Of a DNA stretch of 64,000 nucleotides, positions 24,121 to 35,157 are shown piece after piece. The DNA comes from Fratercula arctica (Eukaryota > Chordata > Aves > Charadriiformes > Alcidae): assembly GCA_947846985.1 (NCBI GenBank), contig CANTUZ010000021.1, positions 1,666,711 through 1,730,710 of the forward strand, written 5' to 3'. The translations under genes were made by a program, and so were the position numbers. Positions within the stretch are counted from its first letter, which is position 1, and each line of letters begins with the position of its first letter. The notes below the pieces were generated by a model. It had not been told where the DNA came from. It ran no database searches and saw only the letters and a program-made list of their open reading frames with translations.

Positions 24121-25858
24121 CCTCATCTCGAGCTGCCGCAGGCGTTAGTGCATCAATTCAGCAGCGACGTGGGCTGCAAAGCTCCAGCCGGAGTCTGCTC
24201 GCAGGGGACTGAGCCCCCCAGGCCACCGTCATCCCACCCCAGATGCCAAACCTGGGCAGCACCCGGGTCTCCTGTATCATCTCCGGCCCCTGGGAATGGC
24301 CTTTCTGGAGTTGTTAGCTGCAAAGCAGGCTCAGTGCCTCAGCCAGGGGACGAGGGGGACAGAGGGGACAAGGGGGATGGCATTCAAGTGGCACTCCGTG
24401 TGCTCATCCCAAAGGGCTTACGGGGGACGAGAAGCGCTGCTGGGTCATTGCTCTGGCATTAAGTGGCATCAGGGCAAGTTTGGCTCGTGGTCAGTAGCTA
24501 AATTGAAGGTGGGGACGGGGGCTGCGGGGGAGCGCGGGGCTGGGCAGTGGCCCTGGGTGGACCGATGGCATGTGCTGGTCTGGGGGGAGGACAGATGGGG
24601 GGACAGGGCCATGTGGAGGCCAGGGACAAGGGATTTCTTCCACCCTCATCTTGAACGCCCATGGGGGGCTGGACTTGGGCTCCATTGGCAGGATTGTGAC
24701 AGAGGCAGCCCCAGTCCCTGTCCCCCCTGGCTCATACTGTGACCCGGGTGGGACAGGCAGGACAAGGATGGCTCTGTCCATCCTCCCTGTCACTCCTGGG
24801 TCACGGGAGGCACCTCCTGCTGTGAGAACACCCGCGGGGGCCCCGACACCCTCCTCCTCTTCCTCCTCTACACTCCCCTCCTCTCCATTTTCACCTGCAT
24901 GGGACCGCCCAGGCGAGGGGCCAGGTGCACGGCTGTGGGTCACCCCTCGCCACGAGCACCTCAGGACTGGTTTTCCCCACCATGATGATGGGAACACCTT
25001 CGGACACCTTGGTGGTGGACACACAGTGGGGGTCAGCACAGCCCCCTAGCCCTGTTCCAGGAGAAGCCCCTGAGGCCACCCAGCCTGCTGTGCCCATCGC
25101 TGCTCCAACCCCACAAACCACCCTGGACACCCCAGTGTCCCCAGGAACCCCTCGTTATCCCCATGTCATCACCTTTTTCATCCTGACAGCATCCTGCCTC
25201 TCCATCCTCCTCTTCCTCTTGCCCCTGCCTCTTGGTTAAGCCCACCCAATGCTTGGTGACAGGGAAATGTCCCTCACCAGCCGGTACCTTGCACCCTACA
25301 GCCCCCCCAAGGATGCTCAGAGCCTGGGTGCACTGGGGAGATTCGAGGTGGCCTCCCGGACCAGAGGGTGAGCAGCAAGGCGGGATGCAGGGAGAGATGC
25401 TCTTCACACCATCGTCCTCTCCAACCAGTGCATGGAGATCGAAACAGGACAGCCTCTCTCCCTGGGCACTGGCGAGCTGGAGACCCAGCGCGAGCGTGGG
25501 CACAGACCTTCAATCACCGTCCCCTCCGTGCCATGGGGACGCGCAGCATCCCAGCAGGGCAGCTCGGCTCTGCTCAGCGCCGCTCGCCTCCCCCGGGTAT
25601 TGCCCATCCCCTTCCCACACAGTGCCCAGTGGGACGGGTGCTTTGCCATCAGCCAGCCCCGAACAGGGTGTCGGGGGGGTCCCTGGAGCACGGAGCGATG
25701 TGGGAGAGGCGAAGGGTGGGTGGGAGGGCGATGCCCCCCGCCGAAGCAGCGCCGGCTCCTCCCGCGACCCCGTGCCCAGCCGCAGGGCTCCCTCGCAGCA
25801 TCGGACGGGACCTATGGAGCTACGGCTACAAGCGTGCGGCTGCTGCGGCTCCCCAGCC
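24121..25858 (-). other. GFAP: GFAP 3' untranslated region (inferred)
   Basis: GC-rich sequence between the GFAP stop codon and the AATAAA at 24115-24120, with no splice signals needed. Several open frames on the plus strand here, including one with a hydrophobic C-terminus at 24925-25239, have no recognisable homology and lie antisense to the UTR. Confidence 0.6.
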
Positions 25859-28800
25859 CTACATCACCTCCTTGTGCTCCTGCTTGGACTCCTTGATCAC
25901 CTGGAGGCAGAGGGAGAGGGACCGTCACCCCCGGTTCGGGCTCTCCTCCCCGGCTGAGCCTGCCTGGGCTCTGAACGAGCCCGGGGACAGGGACGGGGAC
26001 AGTTTTCTCTGCCAGGCTTAGCTCCACCATGGTCCAGAGCCAGCTCATCTGTGCTGGCAGGGCACTGGGATCACTGGTCCTCGGGCTGAGGGATGGTGGC
26101 CCCATGTGCACGATGAGTGACCCCCTTGGGGACCCCCCGTGGGGAGGCGGAGTGGAGGGGAGGCATCATGGGTGACACAGATGAGGACTTCCCACCTCTC
26201 CATCTCTGGTCTCCACAGTTTTGACCACGATGCTCCTCTTCACATGGGCTTCTGACACGGATTTCGTGTCCAGGCTGGTCTCTAGGGGACGTGGGCAGGA
26301 CACGGAGGTGACCCGGTGCCCGGGGTGTAGCCCTTCCAGCCACGCTCAAGTGGAGGGGCCCAAAGGGAACAGGCTGGGCTGGAAAACCCTGAACCATGGG
26401 ACACAGCAGCCCTGGGGACATGACCAGTCTCAGGGACACTGTTGGCCTCAGGGACATGGTTGGCCTTGGGGATGCGGTTGGGGATGTGGTTGGCACTGAG
26501 GATGTGGCTGGCTTTGGGACGTGATTAGCCTTGGGGACGCAGTTGGCACTGGGGACACGTTTGGCCTTGGAGATGTGGTTGGCCATGGGGACGTGAGTGG
26601 CTTTTGGATGTGATTGGGCACATCCTTGGGGACAGGGTTGTCCTTGGGGACACAATTGGCACTGGGGAACACAATTGGCCTTGGGGACATCACTGGCCAT
26701 GTGATGTGGCCATGGCACGCTTCTCCCCCCCAGCCTGGGAGAACCCGGGAGTCCCGGTTCCTTGAGATTTGGAGGAAAACCTCCTGGTCCCTCTGGATGG
26801 GGCAGGGACAGTCAAGATGGTGCCTCCTCCCACGGAGCCCCCAGCAGCCACCCCTGCTTGTGCCCCATGCGTGGCCATGGCCTCACCTCGGATCTGCAGG
26901 TTGGAGAAGCTCTGCATGGGGATGGTGATCCTGCAGGAGCGACGGGGGGTGTTGGAAAAGCATCAGGATCCCGCCACCCCCCCAACACCAGCTCAGCCCT
27001 GCCCAGGGCTGGGGCAGGAGGGACGGAGGATAGTCCTCAGGCAGGTCGGACACCCCAGAGGGACCGTGAGGACTGGGGTATGGTTCAGGACATGGCCAGG
27101 GAGGGGGAGAGGGGCAGGACGGAGCCCCCTCTGCACTGTCACCTGCTCTCCTCGCCCTCCAGCAGCTTGCGGTACGTGGCGATCTCGATGTCGAGGGCCA
27201 GCTTGACGTTGAGCAGATCCTGGTACTCCTGCAGGTGCCGGGCCATCTCCTCCTTGAGGCTGCGGATGTCCTCCTCCAGCCGCACCACCGTGTCCTGGTA
27301 GCCGGCCGTCTCCAGGGCGTAGCGTTCCTCCAGCTCCCGCAGCTGCCTCTCCAGGGACTCGTTCTGGGGGGCCACGAGGGGAGGTGACACCCTCCACGGC
27401 CACCTTCTCCCAGGAGCGAGGGGCTCTCCACGATGCCCATCCAGCTCCCAGCCTTGGGGACCAGCCTTTCCCCCAGCACTGGGTGGCGGTCCCCACCGCC
27501 GTGCCAGGGAACCCCGTGGTGGTGGCAAGTCCCCGAGGCCGTGTCCCTCCCCTTGCACCCCACGGCCGTCACCTACCGAACCCCGCAGAGCCTCCAGGTC
27601 GCAGGTGAGGGCCTGGAGCTGGCGCCGGTACTCATTGGCCTCCTGCTTGGCCGTGCGCAGGGCCTCCGCGTGCCGGGCGGCCGCGTCCGTCAGGTCGGCG
27701 AACTGGTGGTGGTGGGGGACACGTGCCATGGGACGGGACCATGCGACAGGGATGTGTCTCGGTGGCACATGGCATGGGGACATGACCCAGCTCTGCTCCA
27801 TGGCACAGACACGGCCCCGGTAGCATGTGGCATGTGGAGAAATGTCCCTGCTACTGCAGGGCGGTGGGACGGTGCACATGGGACATGTCCCCAGTGCCAT
27901 GTGTCCCTGGGGACAGGTCCCTTCTCCCGTGGCAGAGGGGACCACGCACATGGGACGTGCATTGATGTGGCACTGGGGACACGTCCCTGTTCCCACAGCA
28001 GGAAGGGACACATGGGACATCTCCAAAGGCACATGCCCTGGGGCCACATCCCAGCTCCCATGGGAGGGACGTGGCCCCAGCAGCACGTGTCGTGGGGACA
28101 CATCCAGCTCCCATGGGAGGAAGGGACAGCACACATGGAATGTGTCCCCAATGGCATGTGGTGCCAGGGACGTGTCCTGGCTCTTGTAGGTGGAGGGGAC
28201 CGTGCACGTGAGGCACGTGGCTGATGGCACGTCCCTGCTCTCTTGGGGTGGTGGGACAGTGGACATGGGACACATCCCTGATGGCAGGTGTTGCTGGGTA
28301 CATGTTCTGGCTTTGCAGGTGGGAGGGATGGTGCTGTGGGATGTCACAGGGGACACGTCCCCACCTCTCTGGGGTGGCGCACATGGGCCATGTCACTGTG
28401 AACACAACTCCTCAGGGACCATGCCTAGATGGCTCACTGTGGGGGACACACCCCTGCTCCCGTGGGGAACAAACCAGGACAGGGGACATGAGTGGGGACA
28501 GCGGGGATGGCAAACCCCATGCACCACCACCAGGAAGGACCACCCAACCCTGGGGTGGTCAACCCCAGCCCTGAGAAGGTGATATCCCAGGAGGGGACAG
28601 CCACCACCAAGCAGAGCCATCCAACCTTAGGGGTGTCAACCCCATCCCCAAGAAGGTGACACCCCCGAAGGCCACCCATCCGTTGGGTGACCTGCTCCCC
28701 CCAGCACACCTTGGACTTGTACCACTCCTCGGTCTCCTGGACGTTGCTGGCGGCCATGGCCTCGTACTGGCTGCGGATGTCGCGCAAGGCGGCCGTCAGG

Positions 28801-31160
28801 TCCGGCTTGCTGGCGTCCACCTCCACATGCACCCGCTGCCGGGCCAGCTGCTCCTGCAGCTCCCGCAGCTCCTGGGGGGACACTGGGGATCAGTCCAGCC
28901 CCCCTGAGCCCCGGGACCCCCCTGAGACACCCCTCCCCCCCGTGCGGGGTTACCTCCTCGTGGACCTTGCGGAGGAAGGCGATCTCGTCCTGCAGGGTCC
29001 CCACCCGCCGCTCCAGGTCCAGGCGAGCCAAGGCGGCAGCGTCCACGTCCTGTCACCGCAGGGGGGACAGGAGGGACCGTCCCCAGGGTCTGCTCCTTCC
29101 CGAGCTGCTGCTCCTGCCCCATCCCTGCCTCCTTCTGCCCATCTCTGCCCCATTCTGCCCACCACAACACATTCCAGGCCCTCACTGCCTGCCCCTGCCC
29201 ATCCCTGCTCTGTCCTTGCCCATCTTTGCCCCATCCCTGCCCCATCCCTGTCCCACCTGTCCATGTCCATCCCTGTCCCATCCCTGCTCCATCCCCACTC
29301 CATCCCTGTCCCATCCCAGCTCCATCCCAGCCCCATCCCTGCCCATCCCAACCCCATCCCTGCCCCATCCCTGCTATTCCCTGCCCCATCCCTGCTATTC
29401 CCTGCCCCATCCCTGCCCCATCCCTGCTCATCCCTGCCCCATCCCTGCCCCATCCCAGCCCCATCCCAGCCCCATCCCCACTCCATCCCAGCCCCAGCCC
29501 TGCTCCATACCTGCCCCATCCGTGCTCATCCCTGCCCCATCCAACATTCATCCCTGCCCCATCCCAGCTCCATCCCTGCCCACCCCATCCATCCCCACTC
29601 CATCCCTGTCCTGTCCCCACTCCATTCCTGCTCCATCCCTGCCTATCCTTGCCCATCCTGGCCCCATTCCTGCTCCATTCTTCTCCATCCCAGCCCCATC
29701 CCTGCTCATCCCCACTCCATCCCTGCTCACCCCTGTCCATCCCCACTCCATTCCTGATCATCTGTGCCCCATCCCTATCCCCTCCCCGCTCCATCCCCAC
29801 TCCATCCCTGCCCATCCTTCTCCATCCCTGCCCATCCCTGCTCATCCCCACTCCGTCCCTGCCCATCCCCACTCCAGCCCTGCCCATCCCCACGGGAGGC
29901 TGAGCTGGGGGCCGAGCCCCCGGGGTGCAGACAAGGGCGCAGGATCCGGCCCCTGCCCTCACCTGCCTGTAGGCAGCCAGGTTGCTCTCGGCCTCCAGCC
30001 GCAGGGTCACCTCGTCCTGCAGCCTGTGCCCGAGCAGAGCCACCGTTATGCATTGACCATCGTTTCTCATTAGCACCGTTACTCGTTAGCACCGTTACTC
30101 GTTAGCACCGTTACTCTCAGCCCGTGGCCAGGCTCCCCCGGGCCGACGCAGCCCCATTCCCCCAGCGCCCCGTGTCAGCGCACATGCCCATCCCGCACCC
30201 CCCGCCACCGCCCACACCGTTCCCAGGGGTCACCCTGGTCCCCGTTGCCACTCCTGTCCCTGTCACCATCTTGGTCCCCACCAGTGCCTGGTGCCCAGGG
30301 CTACCTTGGTGCTAGTGGCCACCCTGGTCTCTGACTCAGTGGCTACTCTGATCCCTGGGGACACCCTGGTCCCCATCCTGGTCCCAGGGGTCACCCTGGT
30401 CCTTGCCACCACCATGGTTCCCGTCACCACACTGGTCCCCAGGAAAACCCCGATCACTATCCTGCTGCAACTCTGGTCCCGGTGGCCACCCTGGTCCTGG
30501 TAGTCCCCCTGAAACCCATCCCGGTGGTCACTCTCAATCCTGTCCTGGTGGCCACTTTGCTCTCTGGGGCCATCCTGCTCCTGGTGGCCACCTTGGTCCC
30601 CATCACCACCCTGGTCCCACCATCATCCTGCTCCTGCTGGCCACCTTGGTCCCCAAGACTACCCCGTGCAGGGCAGCACCTTACTTTTGCTGGAGGCTGC
30701 TGAGGTCCTCAGCAAGGTTGTCCCTCTCGATCTCCAGACGGGCCTTGGCGGTGGCCAACTGCTCCACGTGGCGCCGCAGGTCACGCAGCTCCTCCTGGTA
30801 GACGTCGGCCAGGTGCGAGGGCTCCTGGTTCCGTGCCTGGTTCAGCTCCACTACCAGCACCTTGTTCTGCTGCTCCAGGAGCCGGACCTTCTCGATGTAG
30901 CTGGCGAAGCGGTCGTTGAGCTCCATCATCTCCACCTTCTCGTTGGTGCGCGTCTCCCGGAACTCCGAGTTGAGCGCCGTGGCCAGCGAGAAATCCATCT
31001 TGCCCCAGCCCAGGCGGGCACCCCCACGGGGACCCGGCTGGGTGCTGCGGGCGCGGGGGGTGGCCTGCGGCCGGGCCGGGGGGCTGGCAGGGAGCACGCG
31101 GTACAGCGGGGTGGTGGGGCCGAAGCGGCGGCCGTAGGAGGACAGGCGCTGGCTCTCCAT
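25859..31160 (-). CDS. GFAP: GFAP, glial fibrillary acidic protein
   Basis: GFAP is the type III intermediate filament protein of astrocytes. Nine exons on the minus strand are 31160-30685, 30023-29963, 29049-28954, 28871-28710, 27702-27577, 27363-27143, 26930-26887, 26281-26196 and 25900-25859. Exon sizes from exon 2 on (61, 96, 162, 126, 221, 44, 86 bp) follow the type III pattern. The product has 437 aa, against 432 in human. Residues 1 to about 75 are the arginine-rich head ([15 protein letters not shown]), more divergent than the rest. The rod runs about 76-381, from [13 protein letters not shown] to [13 protein letters not shown]. The tail keeps [18 protein letters not shown] and ends [10 protein letters not shown]. 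The gene is intact. The ATG has G at -3 and +4. Introns 1, 2, 4 and 7 are largely minisatellite. Vimentin and desmin are excluded by the tail, head and gene neighbours. Confidence 0.97.
26420..26700. repeat. Minisatellite in GFAP intron 7
   Basis: Roughly fifteen degenerate copies of an 18-24 bp unit built on 'ttggccttggggacatgg' run tandemly. The block occupies about half of the 604-bp intron. Confidence 0.8.
27710..28440. repeat. Minisatellite in GFAP intron 4
   Basis: Diverged repeats of about 60-65 bp share 'catgggacacgtccc' and 'ccatgggagg' blocks. The array fills most of the 1007-bp intron between the exons at 27577-27702 and 28710-28871. Long open frames on both strands arise from the repeat. 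Confidence 0.8.
29095..29890. repeat. Minisatellite in GFAP intron 2
   Basis: Nearly 800 bp of pyrimidine-rich tandem units of 10-12 bp, mostly 'catccctgcccc' and 'tcatccctgc' with variants 'catccccactc' and 'catcccagc'. The minus (sense) strand is therefore GGGATGGGGCAG-rich. This single block makes up most of the 913-bp intron. Confidence 0.9.
30230..30660. repeat. Minisatellite in GFAP intron 1
   Basis: Degenerate repeats of 'ccaccctggtccc' with 'ggtggccac' spacers, about 25-40 bp per unit, occupy most of the 661-bp intron. Confidence 0.75.
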
Positions 31161-31197
31161 GCCGAAGGGGTGGGCACGATGTGCCTGGACCGAGGGG

Positions 31198-31204
31198 TTT
31201 TATG
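31198..31204 (-). promoter_or_regulatory. GFAP: GFAP TATA box
   Basis: CATAAAA on the minus strand lies 38 bp before the GFAP start codon at 31160. At the usual TATA-to-start distance, transcription would begin near 31173, leaving a 5'UTR of only about a dozen nt. A TATA-driven promoter with a very short leader fits what is known of mammalian GFAP. Confidence 0.7.
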
Positions 31205-31514
31205 GAGCCTGGTGGCCCCCCCGGTGGTGGCCACCGGCCAGAGAGCCAGAGAACCAGCACAAAAGCCGGCCTTTGTGGCGCCCAGCGGGTGCGGATGTGC
31301 CCTGGCACCCAGCCTGGCACCGTGGCACGGCCCCCTGCCACCCCCACCCCACACTGCCGCTGGGGGGGGGCCCGGGGGACGCGCTGGGGTGGGAGGCAGA
31401 GTGGTGGCCACCGGCGCCCATGGGGCAACCGCGGTGTGAGCACCCAGGGGCTGGGGGCCGTGGGGCAGAGCGGGGCTGGGCCCTACACTGCAGGGCAGCG
31501 TGGGGGGCTGGCTG

Positions 31515-32385
31515 CCGTGCCACAAACACACGTGCACACAAACACACATGTGCACACACACGCGTGCAGACAAACACCCGTGTGCACACACACGTGCACA
31601 CAAACACCCGTGTGCGCACACACGTGCAGACACACACACACAAACATGTGTGCACACAAACACACGTGCACACAAACACACGTGTGCACACACATGTGCA
31701 AACACACACATGCACACAAACATGTGTGCACACAAACACACGTGCACACAAACACATGCGTGCACACACACGTGCAGAAAAACACACACGTGCAAACACA
31801 CGTGTGCACACAAACACACACATGCACACAAACACACATGGACCCCTGCATGCGTGTGCAGACACACGTGCACACCCCCCCCATGCACACACACACGTGC
31901 ACACCCTCCCACCCCCCCTGCGTGCGTGTGCACACACCCTGCCATGCACACACCCCCTCCGTGCACACACGTGTGCACAGCTGCACACGCAGACCACGCA
32001 CGCAGCCGGTACGGACCCGTGTGCGGGCTCACACGCACACATCCTGCGCACACAGCCGTAGGACACTGCCGCACGCACACGTGTGCACACTCCCACGCAC
32101 ACCTAGCGATGCACACGCGTGTCTGTCCGTGTCCACGCACGCACTTGCACACTCATCCCTCCGTGCTGTGCGCACACACAGTACGTGCCCTGCACGCACG
32201 CTTGCCCACGTGTGCGCACACACATGGAGCGCGGACAGATACGGACGCGCTGCCGCCCCCGAGCACGTGTGTGTACACACGCGCCCGCCCTTCCGCATAG
32301 CCACCGCGGGCACCACGATGTCACACGCGTGGCCATCCCGCTACGCACACACGTGTATGCACACACACGCGTGTACACACTCTCC
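31515..32385. repeat. Alternating CA/CGTG array upstream of GFAP
   Basis: About 870 bp of (CA)n-based sequence contains many 'cacgtgtgcacacaaacaca'-like units. It is purest between 31520 and 31860 and becomes interrupted by C-rich blocks to the right. Most of it alternates purine and pyrimidine, the composition favouring left-handed Z-DNA. It begins about 310 bp upstream of the GFAP TATA box. Cysteine/valine- or histidine/threonine-rich open frames in it are repeat artefacts. Confidence 0.9.
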
Positions 32386-33276
32386 CCCTGTCGCGTTCCC
32401 CCCGGGACAAGCCCCGGTGGCTCAGCACCCGCCACCGCAGCCGGGTGGCCCCAGCGGGGCCGAGGCACTTGGCAGCAGGCTGGCAGCGCGGGCAGGCTGC
32501 TAATTAAGGCAGGCTGCTAATTAAGTGGCTGAAGCCTCCCAAGTCCTTTCCACCCCGGCGGGTCTGTGGGAGCGCTGGCCGGGGCTTGGGATGGGGGGGT
32601 CCTTCCCGGCACTGGGCGGGGGGCTGATCCTGTCCGTGCATGGCCTTGTCACCAATCACACGTGCAGTGAGTTTGGGGGGTCTTTGCCCCCCCTTGGCCC
32701 ATGGCGGGGGGGGGGGGGGGTGAGGGCCAGGATCCCTCCCTGGGCGGGGGCTGGGTGCCAGGGTGGGTGAAAGGGGCTTTGTGCGGGGCCGGAGCCGGCA
32801 CAGCCGTGGGGGGCCTTTGTGCCGGGGCACCGCGCTGCCGGGAAACATGGTGGGGATGGATCCAGGGCAGCAGCGGTGACGGGCACGGGGCCACCATCGG
32901 CACTGTCCCCTCCGAACCACGGTGTCTTGGCCACAAACTGTCCTTGGGGACAGCCCAGGCAGGCGATGGGGGTGTTTGGGGGGACATAAGGGACACGTGG
33001 TGGCACCCAGGGAGCAGCATGCGGTGGGTGCCCTGAGAGGTGGCTGGGACGAAGCTGGGGGCTGGGGGCTCCCTGGGGTGCAGGGGATGCTGAGGGGACA
33101 GGGATGGGGACAGGGCTGGCAGCTAGATGGCAGCCGATGGCTGGGAAAGGCTCCCTGATGGGGACACATGGCCAGGCCCCGCTGGACCACGGCCACCATC
33201 GCTGGGCCACCGACAGTGGCCGGTCAGGGAGGGTTGTGGCAATGGCTGTGTCCCCTTGGGTGCAATCCGTGGGGAG
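32386..33276. other. GFAP upstream DNA
   Basis: GC-rich sequence with no recognisable exon. It holds a perfect 17-bp tandem duplication with TAATTA cores (32491-32524) and a G-run near 32706-32720. The right part carries diverged GC-rich sequence without clear periodicity. Confidence 0.5.
32491..32524. promoter_or_regulatory. Tandem 17-bp element with homeodomain cores
   Basis: Two perfect adjacent copies of 'ggcaggctgctaattaa' (32491-32507 and 32508-32524). Each ends in TAATTA/TTAATTA-type homeodomain cores in an otherwise GC-rich region 1.3 kb upstream of GFAP. The regulatory role is inferred. Confidence 0.45.
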
Positions 33277-34447
33277 CCAGAGCCACCGGGGGTCATACTG
33301 GTGGGACTGGTGGCACTGGGGCAGCACGTAGGGACAACCTCTTACTGCCACATCTTTTAATCCCCAGGAGCTCCTTGTCCCCAGCCAGCCCTGGCCCCGT
33401 GCTGGGCAGCTCCACGTCCCCATGGTTGCCCTGGGCCGGTGTCACCAGTGAGGACCGAGGGTTTTGCCCACAGAAATGCCCGGTTTGGGGCACCTTCGTA
33501 CCCCATTGGTGACGCTGGGTGTCCCCATCCTACCAGAAGAGTGACGTCCCTGGGGACCCATGCTGTGTGACAGCCCATGGTGACAAGGGACCTCCATCCC
33601 CACAGCCTTGCTGCCGTCCCCCGGGGTGCGCAGCCCTGGCAGGGCGGGGGGGCCGCAGTGGGGGTGGGGGGTCCTGCGCCAGCCCCCGCACTGCTCCCCG
33701 GAGACTGATTTTCTCCCCGCTCCTACGCAGCTGGGATCAAAGCAGGGAAAAGCTGTCACTCCCGGGGGCTGCGGGGACGCGGAGCCGGGCTCTCCCCCCC
33801 GCCTCTTAATGAGACAAACGAACTGGAAGTTTTAATTAGAAGCTTCCAGCCTCTGAGAAGACAAAGGCGAGATGTGCCGCTGCCAGGCAGGGAAGGAGGG
33901 CAGGAGGAGCTGGTGACCCCGCTCCCCGTGGGACAGTGGCGCGCCCCGAGCCAGCTCTGCCCTCCCTGTCCTGCTCCTGCCACACTTTGTCACCCCCGAG
34001 GGTGGCTGGGGGAGCTGGCACAGGCAGCCAGATGTGCCAGTGCCCAGATGTGCCCTGGCGTGGCACAAAAGGAGGGACAGGGGTGCGAGGGGACAGTCAC
34101 TGTCCCCCAGCAGCAAGGCTGTAGGAATGGAGGTCCCTTGTCACCATGGGCTGTCACACAGCATGTGTCCCCAGGGACGTCACTCTTCTGGTAGGATGGG
34201 GACACCCAGCGTCACCAATGGGGTACGAAGGTGCCCCAAACCGGGTGTTTCTGTGGGCAAAACCCTCGGTCCTCGCTGGTGACACTGGCCCAGGGCAACC
34301 GTGGGGATGTGGGGCTGCCCAGCACGGGGCCAGGGCTGGCTGGGGACAAGGAGCTCCTGGGGATTAAAAGATGTGGCAGTAAGAGGTTGTCCCTACGTGC
34401 TGCCCCAGTGCCACCAGTCCCACCAGTATGACCCCTGGTGGCTCTGG
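33277..34447. repeat. Inverted repeat: 337-bp arms with 497-bp spacer
   Basis: Left arm 33277-33613 and right arm 34111-34447 are reverse complements with no length difference: every paired position checked sums to 67724. I count about 11 mismatches, so the arms are roughly 97% identical. The 497-bp spacer (33614-34110) is unique sequence. The arms contain no recognised transposon or gene. The structure lies between the GFAP promoter (about 2.1 kb away) and the KIF18B 3' end (about 0.4 kb away). Confidence 0.93.
33795..33875. promoter_or_regulatory. AT-rich island in the inverted-repeat spacer
   Basis: An AT-rich stretch inside GC-rich DNA carries 'cttaatgag', 'ttttaattagaagc' and an ACAAAG SOX-like core. 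It looks like a small enhancer module. The match is to generic motifs only, so function is inferred. Confidence 0.4.
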
Positions 34448-34832
34448 GCACTCTCTGGCCCAGGACTGGGGGCGTGCAGGCAGCTGGAGGGGGGACAGGG
34501 GCAGGGACAGGTTTTTAGCAGTGGGAAACAGGCGGGAAATGCTCTCCCCATCTTTAAGCAAAGCAGCAGGGGGGCAGGCAGCCCCCACGGCCCCTCACCT
34601 GTGCCCTGGGACACAGCAAAGGGGGCAGAAGGCACCCACGGGGCTGCCCCCGCTGCTGGGAGATGGGGGGTGAAGAGGGGAAGCCCCCACGGGGCCCAGC
34701 CCCAGGAGCAAGGGCCTTTTCCAGGCCCGCTGCGATGGGAGCCGCTACCCCAGCCCAGCTCCCTGGGCGAGGGGGAGGCGAGGAGAAAGAGCCGCACGTC
34801 TCCCCTCGCCCCTTTGGTTGGAAACGAAAAGA

Positions 34833-34838
34833 TTTATT
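34833..34838 (-). terminator. Poly(A) signal of KIF18B
   Basis: AATAAA on the minus strand, 320 bp past the KIF18B stop at 35158. The resulting 3'UTR of about 340 nt includes a poly-C run (minus strand) a few bases after the stop. Confidence 0.75.
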
Positions 34839-35122
34839 AAAAGCGCGTGTTATTTCTTAGCATCACCCATCTGTTAGCACTCGACACCCCGGCGCGGATT
34901 AGAGAGGGGCTGAGAGGGAACAGCAATAATCCATCTGCCACAAAAATACACAGGGCTGCGCCGAGGAGGGGGGGGTAACACGCAATGGGGGACGTAACCA
35001 GGAGAGGCGGGCAGCTGGGGGGGACGTTAGGGGTAGGAGAAGGGCTTGGGGGTGCAGGAAGGATGAGGGGAAAAAAGAGGAGAGAAGAATGGGAGAAGTT
35101 TGGCAGCCGGGTTTGAACGGTG

Positions 35123-35145
35123 CGGGGGGGGGGGGGGGGGGGGGG
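35123..35145. repeat. Poly-G/poly-C tract in KIF18B 3'UTR
   Basis: A run of more than 20 G on plus (C in the transcript) starts about 12 nt after the KIF18B stop codon. Length is likely variable or mis-sequenced. Confidence 0.75.
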
Positions 35146-35157
35146 ATGGTGGAGCCG

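Noticed and set aside
24925..25239. Plus-strand frame with a hydrophobic C-terminal segment
   Set aside because: Antisense to the GFAP 3'UTR, no homology and no splice or poly(A) support.
31200..32152. Cys/Val- and His/Thr-rich frames upstream of GFAP
   Set aside because: Translations of the CA/CGTG array; multiple frames on both strands open at once.
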